From positions 62,001 through 126,000 of the forward strand of contig NZ_BNBT01000002.1 of the NCBI RefSeq assembly GCF_014656095.1: DNA of 64,000 nucleotides, written 5' to 3'. Numbering within the stretch: position 1 is the stretch's first letter; every line of letters starts with the position of its first letter. The translations under genes and the position numbers were made by a program. The stretch comes from Streptomyces longispororuber. Lineage in GTDB: Bacteria > Actinomycetota > Actinomycetes > Streptomycetales > Streptomycetaceae. Positions 54,072 through 62,802 of this stretch are shown in pieces. The notes beneath the pieces were generated by a model that worked only from the letters and a program-made list of their open reading frames with translations, was not told where the DNA came from and ran no database searches.

Positions 54072-54827
54072 TCACCGCAGCGAGATGTGCAGGACCTCCG
54101 CGACGCGCCGGTACCCGGCGCGCAGGTAGATCCGCTCGGTGTCGTCGTTCTCCGGCGTGAGGAACGGCGTGGTGATCCCGGCGTACGGGCAGGCGCGCGT
54201 CAGCGCGGCGGTGAGTGCCGAGGCGATGCCGCGCCGCCGGTACGCGACGCGCACGCCGATGGCGGCGAGTTCGCTCGTGCCCTGGTGCGGCGGCCCGAGC
54301 TGGCCGCCGCCCACGCCCTGGCCGGTCTGCGTGTCGAGGGCGAGGGCGACGAGGCCGCCGCGGTCCAGCACGCCCCGCAGCCGCGCGACGTCGTGCGCGG
54401 TGACCTCGGGCTGCTCGTACGCCTCGCCCTGCGCCTCGGCCACCTGCCGGAGCTGTGCGTCGGTCCTGGCGAGCACGACCTCGACCGGGCCGGTGGGCCG
54501 CGGGGGCGGAGCGTCGGCGGGGGCACAGGTCAGGACCGGGAGCCGCCGTTCGGCGGTGAACCCGGCGGCGACGAGCGCGTCCTCGACGCGGGGAGCGGCG
54601 GCGGGGAGGTACTCCAGGCGCGGTGTCCGCGACCGGGCGGTGAACGTCCTGACGAGCTGTCGGACGTGGTCGCCGGCCGGTTCCGCCCCGTCGTCGGGGA
54701 CGGCGTAGTTGTGGAAGGGCCCGGCGTCGTGCGGGTCGAGGCGGACGGTGAACGGGCCGGCGCGCAGGGCCCGGGAACCGGCGGAGTGGCGCAGGTAGGC
54801 GTGCGTGTGCGAGGCGAAGGAGAACAC
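54072..54827 (-). CDS. GNAT family N-acetyltransferase
   Basis: This 251-residue enzyme has its GNAT domain in the C-terminal half: ELAAIGVRVAYRRRGIASAL is the acetyl-CoA loop (R-R-R-G-I-A), followed by FLTPENDDTERIYLRAGYRR. The N-terminal half (DPHDAGPFHNYAVPDDGAEP) is a second domain often found with this subgroup. The substrate is unknown. The GTG start has AAAAGGACC upstream. It is monocistronic, followed by an 85-nt gap to the DinB gene on the same strand, so co-transcription with that gene is possible. Confidence 0.82.
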   Translation of the reverse strand: MFSFASHTHAYLRHSAGSRALRAGPFTVRLDPHDAGPFHNYAVPDDGAEPAGDHVRQLVRTFTARSRTPRLEYLPAAAPRVEDALVAAGFTAERRLPVLTCAPADAPPPRPTGPVEVVLARTDAQLRQVAEAQGEAYEQPEVTAHDVARLRGVLDRGGLVALALDTQTGQGVGGGQLGPPHQGTSELAAIGVRVAYRRRGIASALTAALTRACPYAGITTPFLTPENDDTERIYLRAGYRRVAEVLHISLR

Positions 54828-55047
54828 GAGAGGTCCTTTTCCGGCTGGTCTGGAGACGAGGTCCGTGGCACGGGCGGGCCGCTCCAGCAGCCGTCACCGG
54901 CACAAGGGTCCGGTGGGGTGGCGCAACGGCCCGTCAGCGGGTCGCAGGCACAGGCATCGTCCTTCCGTGTTCCCGGGAGTTCGGTCTCCGCGCAATCGAC
55001 GCTAGGCGCTCCCCGGCAAGCGGGGCAAACGGTTTACCCGCGCGGCG

Positions 55048-55087
55048 GCGCCCCCGCCCCGGGCCTCGCGGGCCGGGGCGGGGGCGC
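55048..55087 (-). terminator. Terminator after M64 peptidase gene
   Basis: A perfect 15-bp GC stem (55048-55062 with 55073-55087; arm GCGCCCCCGCCCCGG) has a 10-nt loop. It lies 70 nt past the peptidase stop. The remainder of 54828-55047 upstream of the GNAT gene shows nothing clear. Confidence 0.75.
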
Positions 55088-55112
55088 GCTGTCCGCGCGA
55101 AGGGTGACGATG

Positions 55113-55163
55113 CGGACGGTGTGTCAGCGCGGACGATGTGTCGGCGCGGACGATGTGTCAGCG
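55113..55163 (-). repeat. 17-bp tandem repeat, 3 copies, overlapping the peptidase stop codon
   Basis: Units at 55113, 55130 and 55147 follow CGGACG(G/A)TGTGTC(A/G)GCG. The last unit covers the stop codon of the M64 gene at 55158-55160. The first two lie in the 3' untranslated part. Confidence 0.85.
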
Positions 55164-56528
55164 GGCGACGCGCCAGGTGAGCTTCTTCGTCAGGAGCTTG
55201 CGCAGGGTCGGGTCGAGGACCGCCTTGGTGGTGTCCGTGCCGCGCACCGAGACCTTGTGCGCGCGGCCGTCGGCCGGCACGCCGAGGGCGCGCGGCGTCA
55301 TGCTCGCCTTGTCCTTGCCCTTGTCGGTGGCCCGGCCGTCGACGTACCAGCGCAGTTGGACGCCCTTGCCCGCCTGGACGGTGATGGTCTGCGTGCGGCG
55401 CACCTCCACGCTCGTGCGCGTGATGGCGCTGATCACCGACGCGTGCCGGTGGAAGCCCGCAATCATCGCCTCACGCCCGGGCAGGTTGAACTCGTTGCCG
55501 AGGGTCCGCATGATCGAGTCGTCGGTGGGGCGGTAGAGGCCGCGCTCGAAGTAGCCGCCGCCGCGGTACGCGCCGACCTTGCCGCCGTCCGGGGACGTGC
55601 GGCCGATCCAGCGGTACCACTTCTTCTTCTGGGCGGTGAGCTGGTCGGCCTTGAGCTTGCTGATGTTGGACTCCCACGGCTCGGCGGCGTCGTACCGGCC
55701 GGACCCCTCGTCCCAGTACTCGTCGGCCAGCTTGCCCAGCGAGTGGCCGGTCTCGTGGACGAGGATCTGCGAGGAGTCGTAGCTGTCCGAGGAGGCGGTG
55801 GCGATGCCGTCGTAGCCGGAGGGCGAGGTGATGTCGTTGTAGCCCGCGCCGCCGTACATGGTGGAGTTGGCGAGGACGATCACCAGATCGGCGTCCGGGG
55901 CCTTGCTCGCGTACGCCTCGACCTTCTCGGGGTTGACGCACAGCAGGCGCTCGATGCCGTCGCAGTAGAACGACGAGCCGAGCGCCGTCCTCTTGCTCAC
56001 GTCGGGCGTGGGGTCGCCGCCGACACCCGACTGCGGGGAGTGCGCCTCCACAGCCCAGACGTTGAACTGCTTCTTGTACGTGGCGTACGGCTCGACCTTG
56101 GAGAGGTCCTTCCACTTGGTGCGCACGTCGGCCTGGAAGTCCTTCTGCTGGGACTTGGTGTAGCCGTCGCCGATGAAGACGACATCGGCCTTGGAGCCGG
56201 CCGGACCGTTCTTCACGAGCTCCACGACCTTGCCGTCGCCCGCGATCGCCGTCCGCTGCTTGTGGTTCAGCGGCGCGGGGACGGGGACCGTGGTGTGCCG
56301 GGGGTGGCTGTCCGGACCGGGGAAGTACTCGACGTGCTGTCGGCGTTCCGCGGACTCCGTGGCCGAGGAGGACGACGCGGACGACGCGGACGAGCCGGCG
56401 TCGGGGCCGGCGGCGGTGGCGCCGGCGGTCGCGGCGAGCGACGCCGCGACGACGACACCCGCGGCGACGGCTATCTGAAGTCGGGTGCGTCTGCCCCTGA
56501 GGGATATGCCGGACTTGTCACTCCGCAT
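55158..56528 (-). CDS. Secreted M64 family zinc metallopeptidase (IgA-peptidase-like)
   Basis: This 456-residue exported protease has a Sec signal peptide (GRRTRLQIAVAAGVVVAASL), a Ser-rich linker and the catalytic domain. The zinc motif HETGHSLGKLADEY places His258, Glu259 and His262. The domain starts near DVVFIGDGYTKSQQKDFQAD and includes VVEAHSPQSGVGG-like and NSTMYGGAGYNDITS segments typical of M64. Family members include IgA-cleaving proteases; in Streptomyces the natural substrate is unknown. A C-terminal beta domain of about 100 residues follows. The ATG follows GAGAGGACC. A CGCCGC-ACAA-GCGGCG hairpin lies in its leader at 56549-56564. Confidence 0.88.
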   Translation of the reverse strand: MRSDKSGISLRGRRTRLQIAVAAGVVVAASLAATAGATAAGPDAGSSASSASSSSATESAERRQHVEYFPGPDSHPRHTTVPVPAPLNHKQRTAIAGDGKVVELVKNGPAGSKADVVFIGDGYTKSQQKDFQADVRTKWKDLSKVEPYATYKKQFNVWAVEAHSPQSGVGGDPTPDVSKRTALGSSFYCDGIERLLCVNPEKVEAYASKAPDADLVIVLANSTMYGGAGYNDITSPSGYDGIATASSDSYDSSQILVHETGHSLGKLADEYWDEGSGRYDAAEPWESNISKLKADQLTAQKKKWYRWIGRTSPDGGKVGAYRGGGYFERGLYRPTDDSIMRTLGNEFNLPGREAMIAGFHRHASVISAITRTSVEVRRTQTITVQAGKGVQLRWYVDGRATDKGKDKASMTPRALGVPADGRAHKVSVRGTDTTKAVLDPTLRKLLTKKLTWRVAR

Positions 56529-56865
56529 GGGAGGTCCTCTCGAACATCCGCCGCACAAGCGGCGTGTTAAACCGAATAAATGAGCGGCTCAACGTAGAGG
56601 TTCGAACGGCGACGAGGCAATTCGGCGCGCGTACGCCCCCGCGGAGGCGGCCGAAGTCACGTCGGGGCCCGTCGAGTTGGCCGGACCTTCACCCGCAGGA
56701 CCCGCTCCGTTCAGGCACGCGCCGTCACCGTGCGTCGGATCAATCGCTTACCTGATCTTTCACCCTCCCGGGCCCCACTCCGGCGCTCGCCCCGCTCGTT
56801 ACGTCCCGTGAGGCCGCCCACCGGGCGGCCGGCGTATCGATCAACGCAGCGGAGGAGTACACGAC

Positions 56866-57240
56866 ATGCATGTCATGCGACGCGTGGCGGTAGTGGTTTC
56901 GGTCGTCGGACTGCTGGTGACAGCCCCGATGGGCATGGCCGCCGCCCATGGCGGCGACGGGGACGCGGGGGCCGGCGGTCTGCTGTCCAACGTGTCGGGG
57001 CGCAACTCCTCGGGCCACGCCAACCTGTGCGGCACCGGCAAGCTGTCCCTCCTGAAGGACCGCACCTGCCTGACCCGCTCCGCGCGCGCGGATGCCTCCT
57101 CGGGCGACCACGTCGGGCCGAGCGGAGGCGTCCTGTCGAACCTGCTGTTCGCCCGTAACGCGTCAGGACACAGCAACAACTGCGGCAACGAGACGGTCTC
57201 CGTGCTGACCCGCACCACCTGCGTGACCGTCGACGAATAG
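56866..57240 (+). CDS. Chaplin-like secreted protein with duplicated Cys motif
   Basis: This 124-residue protein has a signal peptide (RRVAVVVSVVGLLVTAPMGM, cleaved near AAAHG). Two related segments follow. The first has GLLSNVSGRNSSGHANLCGT then DRTCLT; the second has GVLSNLLFARNASGHSNNCG then TRTTCVT. Each has a conserved Cys pair about 12-14 residues apart, as in chaplins. It lacks the LAxTG sorting signal of long chaplins. Chaplin-like roles in hydrophobic surface coating are an inference. The ATG has GGAGGAG upstream. It is divergent from the M64 protease; the 337-bp gap shows AT-rich patches but no clear operator. Confidence 0.65.
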   Translation: MHVMRRVAVVVSVVGLLVTAPMGMAAAHGGDGDAGAGGLLSNVSGRNSSGHANLCGTGKLSLLKDRTCLTRSARADASSGDHVGPSGGVLSNLLFARNASGHSNNCGNETVSVLTRTTCVTVDE

Positions 57241-57320
57241 GCGGGCCGCGGACGGCACGTGCGGGCGTGGAACGGGGCCGCTCCCCCGGCGCCCGCACGG
57301 CGCGGACCGCACCACGCCGG

Positions 57321-57355
57321 TGTCCTGTGTCCCGGTCGCCCGCGGGCACAGGACA
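57321..57355 (+). terminator. Terminator after chaplin-like gene
   Basis: TGTCCTGTG (57321-57329) pairs with CACAGGACA (57347-57355), and an inner CCCG/CGGG stem with an 8-nt loop extends it with one bulged T. It lies 80 nt past the stop codon. Confidence 0.6.
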
Positions 57356-57398
57356 TCACCCCCCAGGCCCTCCCCCGTGCGTCAGGAAAGGCGAACGC

Positions 57399-58607
57399 AT
57401 GCCGACGGACACGTCGTCGACCCAGCTCCGCGTCGGAGTGGTGGCCCCGCTCACCGGCCGCCTGGCGCCGCTCGGCGAACCCCTGTCGTACGTGTTGCGG
57501 GCACTGGCCCCGCACCTCGGGCGCGTGCGCAACGGCGCCCGCTCCTACGACGTGCGCGTCGCGGTGCGCGACAGCCGGTCCGACCCGGAGGCCGCCAGGG
57601 GCGCCGTGCGCGACCTGGCCGAGGTCGAGCGGGCGCACCTCGTCCTGACGATGGCGGGCACCCAGGTGCTCCCCGCCGTCACCGCCGCCTGCGAGGAGCT
57701 GGGCGTCCCCTGTGTGTCGACCACCTTCCCGTGGCAGGCGTATCTGCACACCCGCGGCGCCTCGACACGGGACCGGTTCCGCTGGACGTACCACTTCGCG
57801 TGGGGCCTGGACGACATCGCCGCCGTCTTCGCCGACCTGTGGGAGCAGCTCGGCGGCCCGCGCACCGTGGGCTGCCTGTGGAACGACGGCCTCCAGGGAC
57901 AGCTCCTGCGCGACGAGCGGTACGGCTTCGTCCCGGTGGCCTCGGCCCGCGGGCACACCCTGGTGGACCCCGGCGGGTACCGCGAGGGCACCGACACCTT
58001 CGACGCCCACGTCGCCGCCCTGCGTGCCCGGGGAGCGGAGCTGGTCACCAGCGCCGCCACCGCCACCGACCTGGCCCGCTTCCACCGCCGGGCCCGTCAG
58101 GGCGGGCCGCGGCCGCGGCTGATCACCTGCTCCCGCTGGCTGACCTACCCCCACACGCACACCACGCGCGCCGAGGACGTCCACGCGGAGCTCGGCGACG
58201 CCCGCGTGGCCACGCTCGTCTACTGGTCCCCGGACCACCCCTACCGCTCCGGCCTGGACGGCACCACCTGCGCCGAGCTGGCGCGGGGCTACCAGCAGGC
58301 CACCGGCTCGCCCTGGCTCCAGCCGCTCGGCCTGGCCCACGCCCTGGTGGAGGTCGCGCACCACGCGCTGACCACCGCCGCCGACCCCACCGACCGCGCG
58401 GCCCTCGCCGACGCGCTCGCCGGTGCCCGCGTCGCCACCGTCGCGGGGACCCTGGACTGGACGGCGGGCCCCTCCCCGGCCATCGCCCGGATGCCCTTGG
58501 TCGGCGGGCAGTGGCACGTCGGCCCCCGGGGCCCCCGCCTCGCCGTCGTCACCAACACCGGCTCGCCGGCCGTGCCCCTCACCGGCAGTCTCGTACCGGC
58601 CTGGTAG
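57399..58607 (+). CDS. Type 1 periplasmic-binding-fold protein without signal peptide
   Basis: This 402-residue protein has the leucine/amide-binding (LivJ-type) fold. The start is LRVGVVAPLTGRLAPLGEPL, then VRDSRSDPEAARGAVRDLAE, TMAGTQVLPAVTAACEELGV and TFDAHVAALRARGAELVTSA. Normal family members are lipoproteins feeding an ABC importer, but this one begins MPTDTSSTQLRVG with no hydrophobic segment, so it should be cytoplasmic. The ATG follows AGGAAAGG, and no alternative start adds a signal peptide. No transporter genes are adjacent. It may act as a ligand sensor or be exported by another route. Confidence 0.75.
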   Translation: MPTDTSSTQLRVGVVAPLTGRLAPLGEPLSYVLRALAPHLGRVRNGARSYDVRVAVRDSRSDPEAARGAVRDLAEVERAHLVLTMAGTQVLPAVTAACEELGVPCVSTTFPWQAYLHTRGASTRDRFRWTYHFAWGLDDIAAVFADLWEQLGGPRTVGCLWNDGLQGQLLRDERYGFVPVASARGHTLVDPGGYREGTDTFDAHVAALRARGAELVTSAATATDLARFHRRARQGGPRPRLITCSRWLTYPHTHTTRAEDVHAELGDARVATLVYWSPDHPYRSGLDGTTCAELARGYQQATGSPWLQPLGLAHALVEVAHHALTTAADPTDRAALADALAGARVATVAGTLDWTAGPSPAIARMPLVGGQWHVGPRGPRLAVVTNTGSPAVPLTGSLVPAW

Positions 58608-59112
58608 GCGCCGGGCCCGACCGGTCGGCCGGAGTAGGAGTACGGAGTAGGAGTAGGAGTACGGGCTCCTGGACAGGGGCGCGGGCGCGGGGCGGCGCCC
58701 AGGGGTGACGGCCGTGCGTTCGGCGCGGCGGCGGCCAAAGGTGACGGCCGTGCGTCCGGCGCGGGGCGGCGGCCAAAGGTGACAGGCGCCCGTCCGGCGC
58801 GGGGCAGTGCCGGCGGCGCGGGCGGGTCCCGGCGTGGCCGCTCCCCCATCCGTATGGGTCACCACCTCGTGCGCTCCTCCTTGAGCTGATCTCATGCTGA
58901 TGGCGTGATGACCCCTCATTTCGCTGTCGACGGGGGTGAACGCCCATGAGTGACAGAGACCGAAGGTGCGGCACGACCGGCTGTCAACGGACCAGGCCGG
59001 CCCGCGGCCCTTCGCCCGACCGCTTTTCCGGGGCCCGCGAAGGCTCGGCCGTTCAGCCGCGCGAGAAGGAGCGCCGCCACCGGGGCGAGCGCCTGACGCT
59101 GGGGAGACGAGC
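58608..59112. other. 505-bp gap with tandem repeats
   Basis: The gap contains GGAGTAGGAGTA-type short repeats at 58630-58665, and a 36-38-bp tandem array at 58685-58815 with units starting at 58685, 58723, 58759 and 58797. Units share the cores GCGCGGGGCGGC and AAAGGTGACGGCC. No gene is apparent. A promoter for the downstream gene is expected but not identifiable. Confidence 0.7.
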
Positions 59113-60222
59113 ATGACGACGGAGTCCTACAGCGACTCGGCAGGACCGGGCACGCCGTCCACGGGCGATGCCGACGACACCCAGGTCCACTGGGGCACGG
59201 CGTCCTTCGACACGTGGGCGGCGCAACGGCCCGTGGAACCCGGGGACCCGGACACGAGAACCCGCGACGTGTGCGAGCCGCGCTCGGAGATAGCCAACGA
59301 GCTGATCCACACGGCCATCGCGTCCAGGTCGCTGGAGGACATCATCCAGCTCCTCGGCCTCCTGCGGCGGTCGCCGGACAGCTCCCCCACCGCCGCGGCG
59401 GCCCTGCGGGCCGTGGTCATGGTGCGCTCCGTGGACGACGTGGCGCGGCTCGTGGAGGTCCTCGGGCAGTCGCAGGGCGCCGCGGGCCAGCTCGACGAGG
59501 CGGTGCGGACGGCCGCCGAGAGGCGCCCCGTCGCGGAGGTCGGCCGCCTCCTGGAGCTGCTCCACGGGCCGCCGCACGACCCCGGCGTCGGCACCGAGGC
59601 CGTCCGGGCCGCGGCGACCAGGCCCGTCGACGACGTCGCCGACCTCATCAACCGGCTGGCCGACCCGCGGGGCGCCCCGTCCGCCGAGGCCGGGCCCTCT
59701 GACGCGCCTCCCGCGGGTGACGTACGCGAGCGGCGCGGCGGCGACGCCCCGTCGACGCCGACGACGCCACCGCCGCGGGCGGCCGACGAGAAGCTGTTCC
59801 CGCACGCCCGGGGACGGCGCCCGTGGCCCGGCGTGCTGCGTCGCCTCACGGGCGCGGCCCTCGTGCTGTGCGGCGTCGCCCAGGCGCCGGTGCTCTCGGA
59901 CGGCTTCTCGCGCGCGTGGGGCGTGGCCCTGGCGATGGCCGTGCTGTGCGTCGTGGTCGGCGTGGCCCTCCTGGTGACCGGCGCCCGGGTGGTGCTCCTC
60001 ACCGGGGTGCAGCTCTCCCTGGCCCTGCTCGCCGCCCACCTGGTACGCGGCGTCGTGAGTTCGACCGCGCTGGAGCGGGTCCTTGACGCCGCCTGGCCCG
60101 GCGGCGCGCTGGCGGACGCGCCCGCGCTCCTGGCGGCCGTCACGAGCGTGCTCGCCACGGTGGCGCTGGTCCTGACCCTCACCGGACGCAGGGCCGAGCC
60201 CTCGCTGAACCCGGTGCGCTGA
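59113..60222 (+). CDS. Membrane protein with four alpha-helical repeats, function unknown
   Basis: This 369-residue protein has an N-terminal cytoplasmic region with four repeats of about 36 residues: NELIHTAIASRSLEDIIQLL, AALRAVVMVRSVDDVARLVE, LDEAVRTAAERRPVAEVGRL, EAVRAAATRPVDDVADLINR. Each has an A-x-x-R-x-(V/L)-x-(D/E)-(V/I)-x-x-L core. A Pro-rich linker follows, then four hydrophobic helices (GAALVLCGVAQAPVLS, VALAMAVLCVVVGVALLVTG, VQLSLALLAAHLVRGVV, LLAAVTSVLATVALVLTLTG). No known family comes to mind. The repeat likely forms a protein-binding solenoid. The ATG has GGGGAG upstream. Confidence 0.7.
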   Translation: MTTESYSDSAGPGTPSTGDADDTQVHWGTASFDTWAAQRPVEPGDPDTRTRDVCEPRSEIANELIHTAIASRSLEDIIQLLGLLRRSPDSSPTAAAALRAVVMVRSVDDVARLVEVLGQSQGAAGQLDEAVRTAAERRPVAEVGRLLELLHGPPHDPGVGTEAVRAAATRPVDDVADLINRLADPRGAPSAEAGPSDAPPAGDVRERRGGDAPSTPTTPPPRAADEKLFPHARGRRPWPGVLRRLTGAALVLCGVAQAPVLSDGFSRAWGVALAMAVLCVVVGVALLVTGARVVLLTGVQLSLALLAAHLVRGVVSSTALERVLDAAWPGGALADAPALLAAVTSVLATVALVLTLTGRRAEPSLNPVR

Positions 60223-60258
60223 CGCGCCGCCTCCGGAAGTGGCCGGCTGGGCCCGCGT

Positions 60259-61119
60259 TCAGCCGGCCACTTCCATGCGCTGGGTCCCGATCACCGCCAG
60301 CAGGCGCAGGGCCTGTGCCGACGGCGAGCCCGGGGCGGCGGCGTAGATGACGACGTGCTGGTCCCGGTCGGGGATGCTCAGCACGTCGCTGGTGACCGCG
60401 ACCGGGCCGACGAGGGGGTGCGCGAACGTCCGGCAGGGCGTCGGCCGCCCGGTCACGTCGTGCGCCGCCCAGAGGCGGGCGAACTCCTCGCTGCCGGACA
60501 GGAGTTCCCCGACCAGGCCGGTGACCTCCGGGTCGCCGGGGTAGCGGGCGGCGGTGGCGCGCAGGTGCCGGACCGCGGAGCGGGCGAACTCGTCCGCGCC
60601 CGAGTCGCCGTACAGCCGCCGGCCGTCGCGGTGGGGGCCGAGGAAGGCGCGCCGGACGAGGTTCCGGTCCCGGCGCGGCAGGGCGGAGAAGTCCTCCATC
60701 AGGGCGGCGGCCGTGTCGTTCCAGGCGAGTACCTCGTACGTCGCCGACAGCACGAACGCGGCGGCCCCCGGCAGCGTCCGGATCAGGTCGAGGATGCTCT
60801 GCCGCACCTCCCGCGACGGTCCGGGCGGCGGCCCCGGCGGGGTCCCGGCGAGGTGGTGCAGGTGGTCGCGCTCGGCGTCGGACAGGCGCAGCGCGCGGGC
60901 GAGCTGCGCGAGGACCTCGCGGGAGGGGCGGGTGGCGCGGGCCTGTTCGAGCCGCGTGTAGTACTCGGCGGAGATGTACGCCAACTGCGCCACCTCCTCG
61001 CGGCGCAGCCCGGGGGTGCGGCGCCGGGTGCCCGCGGGCAGTCCCACGGCGGCGGGGGTGAGGCGTTCGCGCCTGCTGCGCAGGAAGGCCCCGAGCTCTT
61101 GTCGTACTCCGTGATCCAC
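60259..61119 (-). CDS. XRE family regulator with MmyB-like ligand domain
   Basis: This 286-residue regulator has an N-terminal helix-turn-helix (LRREEVAQLAYISAEYYTRL followed by EQARATRPSREVLAQLARAL) and a C-terminal MmyB-like PAS-type domain (FVLSATYEVLAWNDTAAALM, RRDRNLVRRAFLGP, FAHPLVGPVAVTSDVLSIPD). MmyB-type regulators are numerous in Streptomyces and typically repress a divergent SDR or oxidoreductase. That matches the gene at 61207. The GTG start was chosen because it gives the usual MDHGVRQELGAFLRSRRERL beginning. The domain is thought to bind a lipid or fatty acid; unverified here. Confidence 0.9.
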   Translation of the reverse strand: MDHGVRQELGAFLRSRRERLTPAAVGLPAGTRRRTPGLRREEVAQLAYISAEYYTRLEQARATRPSREVLAQLARALRLSDAERDHLHHLAGTPPGPPPGPSREVRQSILDLIRTLPGAAAFVLSATYEVLAWNDTAAALMEDFSALPRRDRNLVRRAFLGPHRDGRRLYGDSGADEFARSAVRHLRATAARYPGDPEVTGLVGELLSGSEEFARLWAAHDVTGRPTPCRTFAHPLVGPVAVTSDVLSIPDRDQHVVIYAAAPGSPSAQALRLLAVIGTQRMEVAG

Positions 61120-61206
61120 CCGCCCAGTGTGCACGGGCGCCGGGGCGCCCAGCCAGGTACTGCCGGGGCCTGGATGCGCCCGGCGGCGGGGCGCAGGCTC
61201 GTCGGC

Positions 61207-61998
61207 ATGAACAACGAAACGATCATGTCCGTCCCACCGTCGGGCCTGCTCGCCGGCAAGGTCGCCTTCGTCACGGGCGCCGGCCGGGGCATCGGCGCGG
61301 CGGCCGCGCGGCTGTTCGCCCGGGAGGGGGCCCGGGTGCTCCTCGCGGCCCGCACCGAGGACGAGCTCAAGAAGGTGGCGGAGGGGATCCGGGCGGACGG
61401 CGGCACCGCGGACCACGCGGTGTGCGACCTCGCCGACCCGGCGAGCGTCAGGGCCGCCGTCGACCGGTGCGTGGAGCGGTACGGGCGCCTGGACGTGGCC
61501 TTCAACAACGGGGCGACGGGCCAGCCGCCCGGCCCGCTCGACCAGCTCTCGGAGGCCGACTTCGACCACGTCAGCGCCGTCAACTTCAAGGGTCCGTGGC
61601 TGGCGATGGCCGCCGAGGTGGCCGCCATCCGCGCGACGGCCGGGCGCGGGGCCATCGTGAACACCTCCAGCGTCGGCAGCCTCATGGCCAACCCCGAGCT
61701 GCCCGTGTACGGCGCGGCGAAGCGGGCGGTGAACAGCCTCACCGCCTCGGCGGCCGTCACGTACGGCCCCGAGGGCATCCGCGTCAACGCCGTCGCGCCG
61801 GGCACCACGCTCACCGAGATGCTGCTGGAGTGGGACGCGAAGTCGCCCGGCACCGTCGACCGGCTCAACGCGCAGACGCCGCTGCGGCGCGCCGCCGACC
61901 CCGAGGAGGTCGCCCAGGCGGCGGCCTGGCTCCTCAGCGACCGCGCCTCGTACGTCACCGGCACGGTCCTGCGGGTGGACGGCGGGATGTGGGCCTGA
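61207..61998 (+). CDS. SDR family oxidoreductase
   Basis: This 263-residue classical SDR has cofactor motif TGAGRGIG at residues 23-30, NNGA (AFNNGATG) in place of the usual NNAG, and catalytic Tyr168-x-x-x-Lys172 (YGAAK). The sequence RARTEDEL after beta-2 suggests NADP(H) preference. The substrate is unknown. It is divergent from the MmyB-like regulator over 87 bp and is probably its target. ATG at 61207; the Shine-Dalgarno is poor. Confidence 0.88.
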   Translation: MNNETIMSVPPSGLLAGKVAFVTGAGRGIGAAAARLFAREGARVLLAARTEDELKKVAEGIRADGGTADHAVCDLADPASVRAAVDRCVERYGRLDVAFNNGATGQPPGPLDQLSEADFDHVSAVNFKGPWLAMAAEVAAIRATAGRGAIVNTSSVGSLMANPELPVYGAAKRAVNSLTASAAVTYGPEGIRVNAVAPGTTLTEMLLEWDAKSPGTVDRLNAQTPLRRAADPEEVAQAAAWLLSDRASYVTGTVLRVDGGMWA

Positions 61999-62064
61999 GG
62001 CGGGAGCGCCCCCGCGGCTGACCGGCCGCACCCGCGCGCGGCGCCCCCAGGCGGGGTGCCGCGC

Positions 62065-62727
62065 TCAGCCGGCGTCCGGGTCCTCCTCCGGCGACCTGCG
62101 CCGGACCTGGTCCTCCTGGGCGAGGCGCCGCAGCAGTTCGAGCAGGGGGCCGGAGAGGGCGAGGACGACGACGGCCTGCTCGGCGAGGGCGGGCGAGTCG
62201 TCGAAGGCGGCGGCGCGTTCGAGGTCCAGGCGGGCCACGGCCTTGGCCAGCTCGGCGTAGACGGCCAGCCGGTCCAGGCGGTAGTCGGCGTCGAGGCGGC
62301 GCAGCTCGCGCAGGGCCGTGGTCAGGCCGTGGACGTGCGGCGAGGTGCTCGGGACCCGCCAGTCCATGGCCGCGATCAGCTCCGCCACGTCGGCCGCCGC
62401 GGCGGCCTCGGCCTCCGCCTCCCGCTCCTCGTCGCCCGCCGGCGCCTGCGCGACCGGCACCGGCAGCGCGTAGCTGATCGCCTTCAGCGTGCTGTCGGCG
62501 CTGTCGGACCGGTCGACCGCCGCGAGCACGTCGCGGGTGGCGGCGATGGACAGTCCGCCGAGCGTGGTCAGGGCCTTGATCAGCCGTAGCCGCTGGACGT
62601 GCTCCTCCCCGTACTCCGCAAGGGTCGCGGCGGTCGCCCGGCCCGCCGGCAGCAGGCCCTGGCGGCGGAAGTACTTGATGCTGGCGACCGGCACGCCGGT
62701 CGTGCGGCTGAGCTCCGAGATCTTCAT
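62065..62727 (-). CDS. MerR family transcriptional regulator
   Basis: This 220-residue regulator begins MKISELSRTTGVPVASIKYF, with the MerR winged helix ending in RRQGLLPAGRATAATLAEYG and EEHVQRLRLIKALTTLGGLS. The C-terminal effector part is helical and Glu/Ala-rich without the metal cysteines, so a small organic or membrane-derived ligand is more likely than a metal. The ATG follows GAGGAA. It is divergent from the YhgE/Pip gene across 145 bp holding an array of GATA/TATC inverted repeats, so it likely controls that gene. Confidence 0.88.
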   Translation of the reverse strand: MKISELSRTTGVPVASIKYFRRQGLLPAGRATAATLAEYGEEHVQRLRLIKALTTLGGLSIAATRDVLAAVDRSDSADSTLKAISYALPVPVAQAPAGDEEREAEAEAAAAADVAELIAAMDWRVPSTSPHVHGLTTALRELRRLDADYRLDRLAVYAELAKAVARLDLERAAAFDDSPALAEQAVVVLALSGPLLELLRRLAQEDQVRRRSPEEDPDAG

Positions 62728-62802
62728 GCGGCTTCCTCGACGACGGGGGACGCGGCCCGGCACCCCGGCTGCCCCGCTACGGCAATTGGACACCACCAAC
62801 TC

